Source: Woeseiaceae bacterium
GTDB taxonomy: Bacteria > Pseudomonadota > Gammaproteobacteria > Steroidobacterales > Woeseiaceae
Reading direction: 5' to 3'
Assembly (NCBI GenBank): GCA_013001045.1
Contig: JABDNG010000114.1
Span: 1 to 35,608, forward strand
DNA length: 35,608 nt
Part shown: in pieces, positions 1-8,161 of the stretch
How the letters are laid out: every line of letters begins with the position of its first letter
Position numbering within the stretch: the stretch's first letter is position 1
Notes under the pieces: generated by a model
Databases searched by the model: none
Told to the model about the DNA's origin: nothing
What the model saw: the letters and a program-made list of their open reading frames with translations, nothing else
Translations under genes and position numbers: made by a program

Positions 1-642
1 ACACCATTCGACCTTTTCTTTGGTCTTTTCGACTTTCAGGCGTACCGTTATTCCGGGGCACAACACGGCCTTCGCACGCAGTGCGTGCTTCAGCCGCACC
101 ACCGAGAAATTGGCCGAGTCGAAGTACTGCGTGTCGGGCCAGAATCGAATAGTCGTCCCGGTATTCGCTTTACCGACTGTACCGACGACCTCGAGCTTGC
201 CGCGCTTCTTGCCGCCAGCGAAGCTCATGTTGTATTCCTTGCCGCCGCGGCGAATCCACACTTCGAGGTTCTTGGACAATGCGTTCACGACGGACACACC
301 GACGCCATGCAAGCCGCCGGCGTACTGGTAATTCTTGTTGGAGAACTTGCCACCCGCGTGCAGGCGCGTGAGAATCAACTCAACGCCCGGGATTTTTTCC
401 TTGGGGTGCTTGTCGACAGGCATGCCGCGGCCGTCGTCGGTAACCTCGAGCGAGCCGTCTTTGTAAATCGTAACCTCGAGCTTCTTGCAATGCCCGGCGA
501 GGGCTTCGTCGATGCTGTTATCGACGACTTCGTGGGCGAGATGGTTCGGCCGCGAAGTATCAGTGTACATGCCCGGCCGACGTCGAACAGGTTCGAGTCC
601 GCTAAGGACTTCGATGTCCGCAGCGTCGTATCGTTTACTCAT
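1..642 (-). CDS. parE: DNA topoisomerase IV subunit B, N-terminal part (cut by window edge)
   Basis: ParE is the ATPase subunit of topoisomerase IV, which unlinks daughter chromosomes with ParC. The visible 214 codons begin at an ATG at 642 (MSKRYDAADIEVLSGLEPVR) and run off the window at base 1, so roughly the N-terminal third is present. The GHKL ATP-binding fold is clear: the EVVDN box with Glu38 and Asn42, DDGRGMPVD, and the glycine-rich lid GGLHGVGVSVVNALS. Wording such as RRRPGMYTDTSRPNHL and HAGGKFSNKNYQYAGG matches ParE better than GyrB, from memory of the E. coli protein. It is followed upstream by a 103-bp gap and then DUF3501 on the same strand. ParE versus GyrB is confident but rests on the N-terminus only. 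Confidence 0.93.
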   Translation of the reverse strand, partial: MSKRYDAADIEVLSGLEPVRRRPGMYTDTSRPNHLAHEVVDNSIDEALAGHCKKLEVTIYKDGSLEVTDDGRGMPVDKHPKEKIPGVELILTRLHAGGKFSNKNYQYAGGLHGVGVSVVNALSKNLEVWIRRGGKEYNMSFAGGKKRGKLEVVGTVGKANTGTTIRFWPDTQYFDSANFSVVRLKHALRAKAVLCPGITVRLKVEKTKEKVEWC

Positions 643-745
643 CAATCAGATAGCCAGTTATCAGATTGCCAGAAAGGTGCCCGGCGGAATTCTAGCCTGT
701 ATGAATAGCGCATGCACCCGCAATGATGATGCGGAGACAAGCTGC

Positions 746-1333
746 CTAGTCGAAATCCGCAATGAGCGATTGGCGAATGTTACTCGCAACCGGGCTGACC
801 TCGACCCGATAATTCTCATGATCGATGCCCGCAACGAGCGCCGCCCCGCCTTTCAATGCGTCAACCTGTTCGGCGGGAAATTCAAAACGCATGAAATGCA
901 CCGCCGACGTCTTGTGGTCGTCGGCGCGTTCCAGGTCTTCGTCCGCGATTCCGAAAACCCGATCGAAGTCGGCAACCTGCACATAGATACGGTCTTCGAT
1001 ACCCCTGAGCTGCGACAGCATGCCGCGACGCTCATCGACTTCAGGAAATTCGATCATGAAGGTCGCTTTCCAGTTGGAACCGTCAGGTATCAGTGGATTG
1101 TAAGCCTCAAGCTCCTCGTTGATGCCATCGGCTTCAAAAATACGTTCGATGCGCAGCATTTCCTGAACCTGGTATTGCATGGTCAGCGAGTCTTCGAAAT
1201 ACAGCGCGGCATTGGTTCCCAACTCGAGGCGACGATCGCGTTTGTGCGCGAGGACCTTTTTGCGAAACGCCGGACGCGCTTCGGCATACTTCTCCAGGCT
1301 GAGAAGATTATCACGTGTCAGTTTTTGCATCAT
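746..1333 (-). CDS. DUF3501 family protein
   Basis: A 195-residue soluble protein of unknown function, recognised as DUF3501 by overall sequence (start MMQKLTRDNLLSLEKYAEAR; middle segment DRRLELGTNAALYFED). It has no signal peptide, no membrane segment and no cysteine pairs. Two ATG codons lie in tandem at 1333 and 1330; AGAGG five bases upstream of the first supports 1333. It starts 12 bp after the stop of the iron-sulfur protein and is surely co-transcribed with it. From family knowledge, DUF3501 is repeatedly found beside rubrerythrin and this type of iron-sulfur protein, so a shared redox or peroxide-related role is inferred. No biochemical function can be assigned. Confidence 0.85.
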   Translation of the reverse strand: MMQKLTRDNLLSLEKYAEARPAFRKKVLAHKRDRRLELGTNAALYFEDSLTMQYQVQEMLRIERIFEADGINEELEAYNPLIPDGSNWKATFMIEFPEVDERRGMLSQLRGIEDRIYVQVADFDRVFGIADEDLERADDHKTSAVHFMRFEFPAEQVDALKGGAALVAGIDHENYRVEVSPVASNIRQSLIADFD

Positions 1334-1345
1334 TGGAACCTCTGA

Positions 1346-2689
1346 TCATATTCCATAGGCCGTTCGTAACAGGCTCATCGGGTTTCCTGCCGCGTGATCG
1401 TCGAGATCCTGGACGATCTGTTCGGCGGCCATTGGGCAATCGCTCACGAAATGATCGGCTTCGGCGCGTTTTAGTTTGTTTACGACAGGTCTCGCGATCT
1501 TTTTCGAGACTTCGTGGAACTCCTTCTTGACGGCATAGGTTCCGTCATGGCCCGAACAACGCTCGATCGCTTCAACCGTGGTGTCGGGCACCAGCTGCAG
1601 CGCGTCACGCGTCTTCAGGCCGATATTCTGCACGCGCAGGTGGCAGGGCACCTGGTAGGACACCTTGCCCAACGACTTCTTGAACTCCGTTTTGAGCTTG
1701 CCCTCCTTATGGCGCAGCATGAGGTACTCAAAGGGGTCGAACATTGCATCGCGGACCTTCGCGACGTCCGCGTCATCCGGGAACATCAACGGCAGCTCTT
1801 GCTTGAACATCAGCGTACAGGACGGAATCGGCGTCACGATATCCCAGCCCGCATCAACCATGGCCGCCAGAACCGGAATGTTGACCTCCTTGGCCCGCGC
1901 AACGGCCTCGAGGTCACCCAGCTCCAGCTTGGGCATGCCACAACAGGCTTCTTTTTCGGCGAGCGTCATCAGAATTCCGTTGTGTTCGAAGACCGCTACG
2001 AGGTCTTCGTCAATCGCCGGGTGGTTTCGATTGCCGTAGCACGTCGTATAGAGTACGACCTTGCCGCGTGTGCTGGCGGTCGCTTCGACAGCAACATCGC
2101 CGCCATTCCCGAGTCGCGCAAGGCGCTTCCTGGCCGTTTTTGAATGGTACGCCGGTACGGGCGCATCGCGATGCACGCCGAGTGTCTTTTCAATCAACTT
2201 GCGGCCGGTCTTGCTGCGATTCACAGCGTTGACCGCGTTCACCACGACCGGGATACCTGCGAGTTTGCCGACCTTGTCGGTCGCGCTGAGCACCTTGTCG
2301 CGTAGCGACGCACCCTCTTTCTTGAAGCGCGCCGCTTTCGCGCGCAGCATCAAATGTGGGAAGTCGACGTTCCATTCGTGCGGTGGAACGTACGGGCACT
2401 TCGACATGTAGCACATGTCGCAGAGATAGCAGTGATCGACAACATCCCAATAGACCTTCTTGGGCACGCCGTCCACTTCCATCGTATCCGACTCATCAAC
2501 GGCGTCGAACAGCGTCGGAAACGAATTGCACAGATTGAAGCAGCGACGACAACCGTGACAGATATCAAAAACGCGCTCGAGTTCTTCGAACAGCGGCTCT
2601 TCGTCATAGAACTCGCGGGACCGCCAGTCCAGTGGATGCCGAGTCGGCGCCTCGAGGCTACCCTCGCGTCTGCCTTCAGGTTTGCTCAT
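1346..2689 (-). CDS. GlpC/HdrD-like (Fe-S)-binding oxidoreductase
   Basis: A 447-residue protein with two ferredoxin-type cysteine clusters near the N-terminus: C44, C47, C50, C54 and C87, C90, C93, C98. These should hold two [4Fe-4S] centres. The C-terminal half has two CCG-like domains of the heterodisulfide reductase type: EACCGMPKLE around residue 250, and a degenerate second copy, RCSGHDGTY, near residue 395. This architecture matches GlpC, LutA/LldE and HdrD relatives that pass electrons between a flavoprotein and the quinone pool or a thiol/disulfide. No flavin partner lies beside it; the neighbours are rubrerythrin and DUF3501. No membrane segments are seen. Start is ATG at 2689. The physiological donor and acceptor are unknown. 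Confidence 0.88.
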   Translation of the reverse strand: MSKPEGRREGSLEAPTRHPLDWRSREFYDEEPLFEELERVFDICHGCRRCFNLCNSFPTLFDAVDESDTMEVDGVPKKVYWDVVDHCYLCDMCYMSKCPYVPPHEWNVDFPHLMLRAKAARFKKEGASLRDKVLSATDKVGKLAGIPVVVNAVNAVNRSKTGRKLIEKTLGVHRDAPVPAYHSKTARKRLARLGNGGDVAVEATASTRGKVVLYTTCYGNRNHPAIDEDLVAVFEHNGILMTLAEKEACCGMPKLELGDLEAVARAKEVNIPVLAAMVDAGWDIVTPIPSCTLMFKQELPLMFPDDADVAKVRDAMFDPFEYLMLRHKEGKLKTEFKKSLGKVSYQVPCHLRVQNIGLKTRDALQLVPDTTVEAIERCSGHDGTYAVKKEFHEVSKKIARPVVNKLKRAEADHFVSDCPMAAEQIVQDLDDHAAGNPMSLLRTAYGI

Positions 2690-2708
2690 CGGAAATCTTG
2701 AATCGAAA

Positions 2709-2738
2709 AAAATGCCGGGCCGCGCGGCCCGGCATTTT
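2709..2738 (-). terminator. Rho-independent terminator after rubrerythrin
   Basis: A perfect 13-bp stem (2709-2721 pairing with 2726-2738) with a GCGC loop, very GC-rich in the middle. Read on the minus strand, the stem ends in a run of T residues. It begins 10 bp after the rubrerythrin stop and 20 bp before the start of the iron-sulfur gene. It should stop or attenuate transcription from the rubrerythrin promoter, so the downstream pair is expressed at a lower level or from its own promoter. Confidence 0.85.
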
Positions 2739-2747
2739 CAACAACGT

Positions 2748-3167
2748 TCAGTCGTCGAGCGTATCGAGCGCTTTCTGAAAGCGATTCGCGTGCGAACGTT
2801 CTGCCTTCGCCAGGGTTTCGAACCAGTCTGCAATCTCGTCGAAATCCTCATCGCGCGCCGTTTTCGCCATGCCCGGGTACATGTCGGTGTACTCGTGCGT
2901 CTCGCCGGCGATGGCGGCCGCCAGGTTCTGCGACGTAGCGCCGATCGGCAGCCCGGTTGCCGGATCACCCACCTCTTCGAGGTACTCGAGGTGACCGTGC
3001 GCGTGCCCGGTTTCGCCTTCAGCCGTTGAACGGAACACCGCGGCTACATCGTTATAGCCTTCGACATCCGCTTTCGCTGCAAAATAGAGATAACGACGGT
3101 TCGCCTGGGATTCTCCGGCAAATGCGTCTTTGAGATTGTCTTCTGTTTTACTGCCTTTTAGTGACAC
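2748..3167 (-). CDS. Rubrerythrin-family diiron protein without rubredoxin domain
   Basis: A 139-residue four-helix ferritin-like protein. Metal-ligand motifs are visible in order: AGESQANRR near residue 20, a TAEGETGHA helix near 50, GETHEY near 90 and [11 protein letters not shown] near 125, each giving Glu or ExxH ligands of a diiron site. Classical rubrerythrins are about 190 residues with a C-terminal rubredoxin; that domain is absent, so electrons for peroxide reduction must come from another protein. The neighbouring iron-sulfur protein is a candidate by position only. The start is GTG at 3167, chosen because GAGAGGG lies seven bases upstream and no ATG fits. A strong terminator follows. 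Function as a peroxidase is family knowledge. Confidence 0.9.
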   Translation of the reverse strand: MSLKGSKTEDNLKDAFAGESQANRRYLYFAAKADVEGYNDVAAVFRSTAEGETGHAHGHLEYLEEVGDPATGLPIGATSQNLAAAIAGETHEYTDMYPGMAKTARDEDFDEIADWFETLAKAERSHANRFQKALDTLDD

Positions 3168-3200
3168 GTTAGTACCCTCTCAAATGGAAACAACCGTTAA

Positions 3201-3215
3201 TTAGAACGAGTCTAA
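3201..3215. promoter_or_regulatory. Short inverted repeat upstream of rubrerythrin
   Basis: TTAGA-ACGAG-TCTAA, a 5-bp inverted repeat with a 5-bp spacer, lies 34 bp upstream of the rubrerythrin GTG start in the 187-bp divergent gap with xseB. Position would suit an operator, but the arms are short and no regulator family is recognised. No convincing sigma70 -35/-10 pair was found in this gap for either gene. Confidence 0.25.
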
Positions 3216-3354
3216 GCACGCATGACTTTATGCCTCGGCCATGCGCCTGTCAACCGTGGAAAACCCCGGCCACGCCGCACCACCAGCGACAAGGATTGAC
3301 GATGCATAAACCGGCCTGTAGCGTAGCGTCGCAACCTGGTTTCGGAAACGCGCT

Positions 3355-3594
3355 ATGAGTTCTGCAAAGAAATTCAACCTCGAAAAGTCCCTTTCGGAGC
3401 TCGAAGAACTCGTCGACGAACTCGAATCCGGCGACTTGCCGCTCGAAAAAGCGATGAAGAAGTTCGAGGAAGGCATCAAGCTCACGCGGGGCTGCCAGGC
3501 CGCGCTTAAGGACGCCGAACAGAAAGTCGAGATATTACTGAAGAGTGCGGGCAGCGAGGACCTCGACGACTTCCTGATCGACGACGAGGACTGA
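3355..3594 (+). CDS. xseB: Exodeoxyribonuclease VII small subunit
   Basis: A 79-residue acidic helical protein with the XseB signature: FNLEKSLSELEELVDELESG, then LPLEKAMKKFEEGIKLTRGC and a second helix. XseB wraps several copies around the catalytic XseA subunit to make exonuclease VII, which degrades single-stranded DNA. Length matches the family (about 80). An Asp-rich tail (DLDDFLIDDED) ends the protein. Start ATG at 3355; the ribosome-binding site is weak. In many gammaproteobacteria xseB is followed by ispA and dxs; here it is followed 16 bp later by the convergent stop of an amidohydrolase, so it stands alone. Confidence 0.93.
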   Translation: MSSAKKFNLEKSLSELEELVDELESGDLPLEKAMKKFEEGIKLTRGCQAALKDAEQKVEILLKSAGSEDLDDFLIDDED

Positions 3595-3610
3595 CGCGGA
3601 CATTGTGCAA

Positions 3611-4918
3611 CTAGTTTGGCGGCCTGCCGAGTACTTCCAGTGCCGCAAGCGTCATCGCCTCAACACCGGCCGTCACCGAGCCCTCTGGGTCGATCCTGAA
3701 TAGCCCTGAATGGTGTCCCGCCCAGTTACCACTCTCGAGATCTTCAACAGGCGTACCACCGACCTGGAAATAGACGCTGGGAATCGGTGGATCCACGTTC
3801 ACAAGGTCGGGAAAGTCCTCTGCGCCCATATCCGTCTGCTTGTATTCCATCAGGGAGTTCGCCCCCATGCCGGCCTGCATCGCAGCACGCACGCGGCGCG
3901 CAAGTGCCGCGTCATTGTTGGTCGTTGGCGCTCCGTCACTGTAGATGATGACTTCCGGCAACAGGTCCTCGGGAACACCCGCGGCCCGCGCCGTATTGAT
4001 GGCCACGCGTTCGATACTGTCCAGCAGCTGGTAGCGCGTTTCTTCAGTGTTCGCGCGCACGGTAATGTCGAGGCGGGCATGATCGGCAATCACGTTGGGC
4101 GCGGTACCGCCGCGGAACGCGCCGACCGTGATGACCGCGGGCTCCAGGGGCCCCACTTCGCGCGTCACGATGGACTGCAGCGCGACCACGATCTGGCTGC
4201 CGATCAATATCGGATCCTTGCCCAGATGCGGTGACGCACCGTGGGTGGCGACGCCCCGCACATTGATGCGCACCGTGTCTGCACTGGAATACATAAGTCC
4301 ATCGCTAAACGTGATTTTTCCAAGTGGATCGCCCGCGCTGACGTGGAGTGCGAGGGCGAAATCGGGACGACCGACACGATCATAGAGGCCGTCGGCGACC
4401 ATGGCCTTTGCGCCGCCCTCGGCTTCTTCGGCCGGCTGGCCAACCAGCAGCAAAGTCCCTTGCCACCGATCCCTGAGTGCCGCCATGCGCCGCGCGACTC
4501 CGACCAGCGTCGTCATGTGCATGTCATGCCCGCACGCGTGCATGACCGGCATTTCGATACCTTCAAGGTTGACTTGCTTGGCCGTGGATTTGTAATCGAG
4601 GTCGGTTTTCTCGAGGACTGGGAGCCCATCCATGTCGGCACGAATCATGAGCACGGGACCATCGCCGTTCCTGAGCGTCCCAGCCAGACCTGTCTTGCCG
4701 ATGTTTCGCGTTATCGTATAACCGGCCGCTTCGAGCTCGCTGGCCATCCGGTCGGAGGTCTCGAATTCCTGCATCGAGAGTTCGGGATTAGCGTGTAAAT
4801 ACGTAAATAAATCAGCAAGGTGCGCATCATAGTCCTGCGCAATCGATTCGCGCAGATCAGCTGCAAAACCGGGCGAGACAATCAGAACTGCCGCAAGGCA
4901 GGCGAGTCGCTGGGTCAT
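3611..4918 (-). CDS. Exported M20-family amidohydrolase (metallopeptidase M20D type)
   Basis: A 435-residue zinc-dependent amidohydrolase of the hippurate/IAA-amino-acid hydrolase type. Residues 1-20 form a signal peptide ending in an AA motif before DLRES, so the enzyme should act in the periplasm. Metal-binding motifs are RADMDGLP (about 93-100), HACGHDMH (127-134) and the catalytic glutamate pair in QPAEEAEGG (about 164-165). A dimerisation insert follows. The start at 4918 is preferred over an in-frame codon at 4960 because AGAGGA precedes it and the signal peptide begins there. It lies 45 bp after the kinase gene and could be the last gene of that run. The substrate is an N-acyl amino acid or short peptide by family; the exact one is unknown. 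Confidence 0.88.
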   Translation of the reverse strand: MTQRLACLAAVLIVSPGFAADLRESIAQDYDAHLADLFTYLHANPELSMQEFETSDRMASELEAAGYTITRNIGKTGLAGTLRNGDGPVLMIRADMDGLPVLEKTDLDYKSTAKQVNLEGIEMPVMHACGHDMHMTTLVGVARRMAALRDRWQGTLLLVGQPAEEAEGGAKAMVADGLYDRVGRPDFALALHVSAGDPLGKITFSDGLMYSSADTVRINVRGVATHGASPHLGKDPILIGSQIVVALQSIVTREVGPLEPAVITVGAFRGGTAPNVIADHARLDITVRANTEETRYQLLDSIERVAINTARAAGVPEDLLPEVIIYSDGAPTTNNDAALARRVRAAMQAGMGANSLMEYKQTDMGAEDFPDLVNVDPPIPSVYFQVGGTPVEDLESGNWAGHHSGLFRIDPEGSVTAGVEAMTLAALEVLGRPPN

Positions 4919-4963
4919 TGGGGATCCTCTGGTCGCGTTGACCGACCAGTTTAGCCACAATTC

Positions 4964-6268
4964 TCAGGTATTGGCAGCGCCGCGGCCCTGCAGGCGCGTG
5001 ATCAGCGAACGCAGGAAGACCTTGTTGAAGCGTAACTGGCACGCAGACGAAACCTGCTCCATCAGCGACGAGCTCACGCGCAAAATAGTGACCTGGCCGT
5101 CGCCCTTGATGGAGGCCTGGCGCTTCGCGCCGCGCACATAGCTGGTTTCGCCGAAGCAATCGCCGTTCGACATCGTGCCGAGGCTTCTGCCATTTGCCTC
5201 TACCTTCACCGCACCTGCAACGATGATGTAGAAACGATCGTCGACCTCGCCTTCGCGGACGATGTCTTCGTCGTCTTTGTATTCATGCCAGTCGGAAGCG
5301 CGCAACACTTCCCAGATCTCGGCATGCGAAAATTCATGAAAGAAGGTGAGCGTTCGCAACAGGTCGAAGTGTTCCTGGTTATCGAGACTGTCGTACTTCT
5401 GGCGCAGGTCCTTGTAAACGCGCGTAAGCTCCGCGGACATCGCGTTCCCCGACAGCAAGCGCTTGTCCGGGTCCTTCTGCATCGTCGTCATGACAACCTG
5501 CTCGAGTTCCTCTGGCAGGTCGCTGCGATAGGTATGAATCGGCGGCGGGGTTGCATAGACAATCTGGTGTAATAGTTTGGACAGATTGTCAGCGCGGAAC
5601 GGGCGAAAACCAGTTAGCAATTCGTACATGACCGCACCCAGTGAGTACAGGTCGGAACGCGACGTAAGCTCTTCCGACTGGACTTGCTCGGGTGACATGT
5701 AGCTCGGCGAACCGGCAATGCCCTCAATGCGTGACACTTCGGAGTCGCTGACAATCGCGATACCGAAATCAATGATGCGCACGTCGTTGTCGATCGTCAG
5801 CATTATGTTGCTGGGCTTGATGTCACGATGAATGACACCACGACCGTGCGCGTAGTGCAGGGCCTTCGCACATTTGTAGATGATTTCTACAACGTCGTCG
5901 ACGCGCAGCAGATTGTCGGGGCGACAATACGCAGCGAGTGTACGAGCGCCTTGAATGTGTTCGGTGACTACGTAGTAGCTGCCGTCTTCTTCACCGGCGT
6001 CGTAGATTGGCATGATGTTCGGATGCTGCAGCATGCCAACCATATGCGCTTCGTTGAAGAACATCTTGCGCGAGACTTTTGCGCGTTCGGCGTCCTGGTC
6101 TTCTTCGATGTTGTAGACTTTGATCGCAACGTCGCGACGGTAATACGGGTCGTGGGAGAGGTAAACGGTTCCGGTGCTGCCTCTACCAATCTTGTTGATA
6201 ATGACGTACTTGCCGATCTTCTCGGGAACGTCAGCCGGGCGCTCTACTTCGCTTACATTGCGGGCCAT
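4964..6268 (-). CDS. Ser/Thr protein kinase fused to a cyclic-nucleotide-binding-like domain
   Basis: A 434-residue soluble protein. Residues 20-280 are a Hanks-type kinase with all key residues: glycine loop GRGSTGTVY (28-36), Lys50 in VAIKVY, helix C Glu73, HRDIKPSN (147-154) with catalytic Asp149, DFG (167-169) and the activation-segment end SYMSPEQ. Residues about 310-420 resemble a CRP-type sensor, with FGETSYVRGAKRQASI in the place of the phosphate-binding cassette, so it may bind cAMP or cGMP or only act as a fold. There is no transmembrane or PASTA segment, so a cytosolic kinase is expected. The gene begins 14 bp after the pgpA stop, suggesting co-transcription with thiL-pgpA. Its substrates are unknown; FHA proteins read phosphothreonine, and one is encoded at 22159. 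Confidence 0.9.
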   Translation of the reverse strand: MARNVSEVERPADVPEKIGKYVIINKIGRGSTGTVYLSHDPYYRRDVAIKVYNIEEDQDAERAKVSRKMFFNEAHMVGMLQHPNIMPIYDAGEEDGSYYVVTEHIQGARTLAAYCRPDNLLRVDDVVEIIYKCAKALHYAHGRGVIHRDIKPSNIMLTIDNDVRIIDFGIAIVSDSEVSRIEGIAGSPSYMSPEQVQSEELTSRSDLYSLGAVMYELLTGFRPFRADNLSKLLHQIVYATPPPIHTYRSDLPEELEQVVMTTMQKDPDKRLLSGNAMSAELTRVYKDLRQKYDSLDNQEHFDLLRTLTFFHEFSHAEIWEVLRASDWHEYKDDEDIVREGEVDDRFYIIVAGAVKVEANGRSLGTMSNGDCFGETSYVRGAKRQASIKGDGQVTILRVSSSLMEQVSSACQLRFNKVFLRSLITRLQGRGAANT

Positions 6269-6282
6269 TTTGTCTCAACTGG

Positions 6283-6783
6283 TTAGATCATGAGCCACCT
6301 GTATAAACCCAGTACTACTGCGGCATACAACGCGGCTACGAGGTCGTCCAGCATAATTCCGAGGCCCCCGCCCAGTCTGTGATCCAGGTCCCGAATCGGC
6401 CACGGTTTTACTATATCCATCACGCGAAATAGCGCGAAAGCGAGCACCCATCCGGTGATCGAGAACGGCGCCACGAGCAGCGTCAGGTACATGCCCGTGA
6501 TTTCGTCCCAAACGATGCCGCCGTGATCGTGCACGCCTATACGCCGCGCACTCTCGCCACATAGCCAGATTCCGCTGATTGCGAGTGCCACGCCGACGCC
6601 CAATTGAACATAAAGTCCGAAGTCGAGCGTCAGCCAGAACAGCAATACACCCGGAATGGAGCCAAACGTGCCCGGCGCAAATGGCGCGAGCCCGGTACCG
6701 AAGCCAAATGCGAGGAAGTGGACCGGGTCGGTCAGCACCGTGCGCGCCATGTTGTTGTGTTTATTGTGGGCCGGCGCAGTCAT
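6283..6783 (-). CDS. pgpA: Phosphatidylglycerophosphatase A
   Basis: A 166-residue inner-membrane lipid phosphatase that removes phosphate from phosphatidylglycerophosphate to give phosphatidylglycerol. Family signatures are visible: FGTGLAPFAPGTFGS near residue 30, VWDEITGMYLTLL near 90 and an acidic segment LGIMLDDLVAAL near 145. Three to four hydrophobic segments fit the family. The ATG at 6783 overlaps the thiL stop by four bases (ATGA), the usual arrangement in the nusB-thiL-pgpA operon of gammaproteobacteria, implying translational coupling. Confidence 0.95.
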   Translation of the reverse strand: MTAPAHNKHNNMARTVLTDPVHFLAFGFGTGLAPFAPGTFGSIPGVLLFWLTLDFGLYVQLGVGVALAISGIWLCGESARRIGVHDHGGIVWDEITGMYLTLLVAPFSITGWVLAFALFRVMDIVKPWPIRDLDHRLGGGLGIMLDDLVAALYAAVVLGLYRWLMI

Positions 6784-7700
6784 TGGAAGTGACGGTAACC
6801 GCTGTCGCCGTAATCCACAATGTCACCGTCGTGTAGGCACTTAAGCCCTTGCCCGGAAACAACCTTTCCGATCGCCGTAATGCCCGGGATATCGTCGACT
6901 GCGGCAGGCGCGGCGGTGAAGCAAAGTTCGTAATCATCGCCGCCCGTTAAGGCGAAGCGGACGCTATCGGCCTTTTCGAAGCGAGCCCGGAGGGCATCGG
7001 ACAGCGGCAAGCGCTCAATAGCGAGTTCGCCGGCGACGCCGCTGGCCTCGAGCAACTTCGTGAGATCTCCCACGAGACCGTCGGAGACGTCGATCGCCGC
7101 GCTTGCACGTCCGATGAGACGGCGGCCGGTCGCGATACGCGCGCTGGGGCGCAGGAAGCGACGGACCAGGACGTTGTCGCGCTCGCCGCGACCAAAGAGT
7201 TCCAGGCCTGCGGCGGCATCACCAGGCGTGCCGGTCGTGAATATCGTATCGCCGATTCTTGCACCGCGACGCAAGATCGCCTGGCCCGCTTCCACCTCGC
7301 CCGTCATTTGCACCGTCGCTACCACGGCGTCACCGGAGGTTGTGTCGCCGCCAACGAGTGCCACATCGAACTCCGCGGCCGCCTCGAACAGTCCGGTGGC
7401 AAACTCAGTCAGCCACCGCTCGTCTGTCCGCGGCAGGGTGAGCGCCAGCGTCATCCAGCGCGGGCTGCCGCCCATCGCGGCGATGTCCGACAAATTGACG
7501 GCCACGACGCGGTAGCCAACGTCTGCCGCTGGTAAGTCGGCTGGAAAATGCACGCCCTCGACGAGCGTATCGATAACCTGGATCTGATCTCGCCCCGGCT
7601 CGGGATGCAGTACAGCGCCGTCATCGCCGATGCCGACGACGACGCCCGGCGTCGTCACCCGGCGATCGAAAAAACGGCGTATCAGTTCGAACTCATCCAC
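6780..7700 (-). CDS. thiL: Thiamine-monophosphate kinase
   Basis: ThiL phosphorylates thiamine monophosphate to the active cofactor thiamine diphosphate. The AIR-synthase-like fold is indicated by GIGDDGAVL, the VGGDTTSGD segment, AIDVSDGLVGD and TGGDDYELCF. The best start is GTG at 7700, giving VDEFELIRRFFDRR, which aligns with the beginning of known ThiL proteins; a longer in-frame extension to 7748 would lie wholly inside nusB. From the GTG the protein has 306 residues (family about 320) and overlaps the nusB stop by eight bases. The Shine-Dalgarno GAGG is distant, so coupling to nusB translation is likely. Confidence 0.94.
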   Translation of the reverse strand: MDEFELIRRFFDRRVTTPGVVVGIGDDGAVLHPEPGRDQIQVIDTLVEGVHFPADLPAADVGYRVVAVNLSDIAAMGGSPRWMTLALTLPRTDERWLTEFATGLFEAAAEFDVALVGGDTTSGDAVVATVQMTGEVEAGQAILRRGARIGDTIFTTGTPGDAAAGLELFGRGERDNVLVRRFLRPSARIATGRRLIGRASAAIDVSDGLVGDLTKLLEASGVAGELAIERLPLSDALRARFEKADSVRFALTGGDDYELCFTAAPAAVDDIPGITAIGKVVSGQGLKCLHDGDIVDYGDSGYRHFQ

Positions 7701-8148
7701 CGGCGTTAGCTTGCACCTCGATTTTGCGCAGAGATTTTGCGGCAACATCCAGGCACGCGTTAATGTACTTGTGCCCGTCTAGTGAGCCGAAGCGCCTGGC
7801 GAGGTTCACACACTCGTTGATGACGACTTTGTAGGGGATATCGATGCGCGACTCCAACTCATACGTACCGATCAACAAGATTCCCCGCTCCACCGGGTCC
7901 AGCTGGTCCAGCGGCCGGTCGATCAGGTCGTCGATTGTCTTTTCGAGTTCCTCCTGTGCCAGGCAGATCGCCGGCAGCTGCTCATCGAAGTACGCCTGAT
8001 CGACACGCTGATAAGCCGCTTGCTCGTGAAACTGATCCAGCAGCTCCTCACTGGAATGGCCGGCGATCTGTTTCTGATAAAGCGCCTGCACCAGCAGTTC
8101 GCGTGCACGTGTACGCGCGCCTGTTCCTTTTGAACTGGCTTTACTCAT
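7693..8148 (-). CDS. nusB: Transcription antitermination factor NusB
   Basis: NusB binds boxA RNA together with NusE (S10) and helps rRNA antitermination. The 151-residue protein is all-helical, with the typical TRARELLVQALYQKQIAG start, a central ELEKTIDDLIDRPL and the conserved VERGILLIGTYEL and PYKVVINECVNLARRFG segments. ATG at 8148 is chosen because GGAAGG lies eight bases upstream; an in-frame TTG at 8175 adds nine residues that lie in a repeat and look non-coding. Unlike its tightly packed neighbours, it is separated from ribH by 112 bp that contain a tandem repeat. Confidence 0.95.
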   Translation of the reverse strand: MSKASSKGTGARTRARELLVQALYQKQIAGHSSEELLDQFHEQAAYQRVDQAYFDEQLPAICLAQEELEKTIDDLIDRPLDQLDPVERGILLIGTYELESRIDIPYKVVINECVNLARRFGSLDGHKYINACLDVAAKSLRKIEVQANAGG

Positions 8149-8161
8149 TTCACAAACCTTC

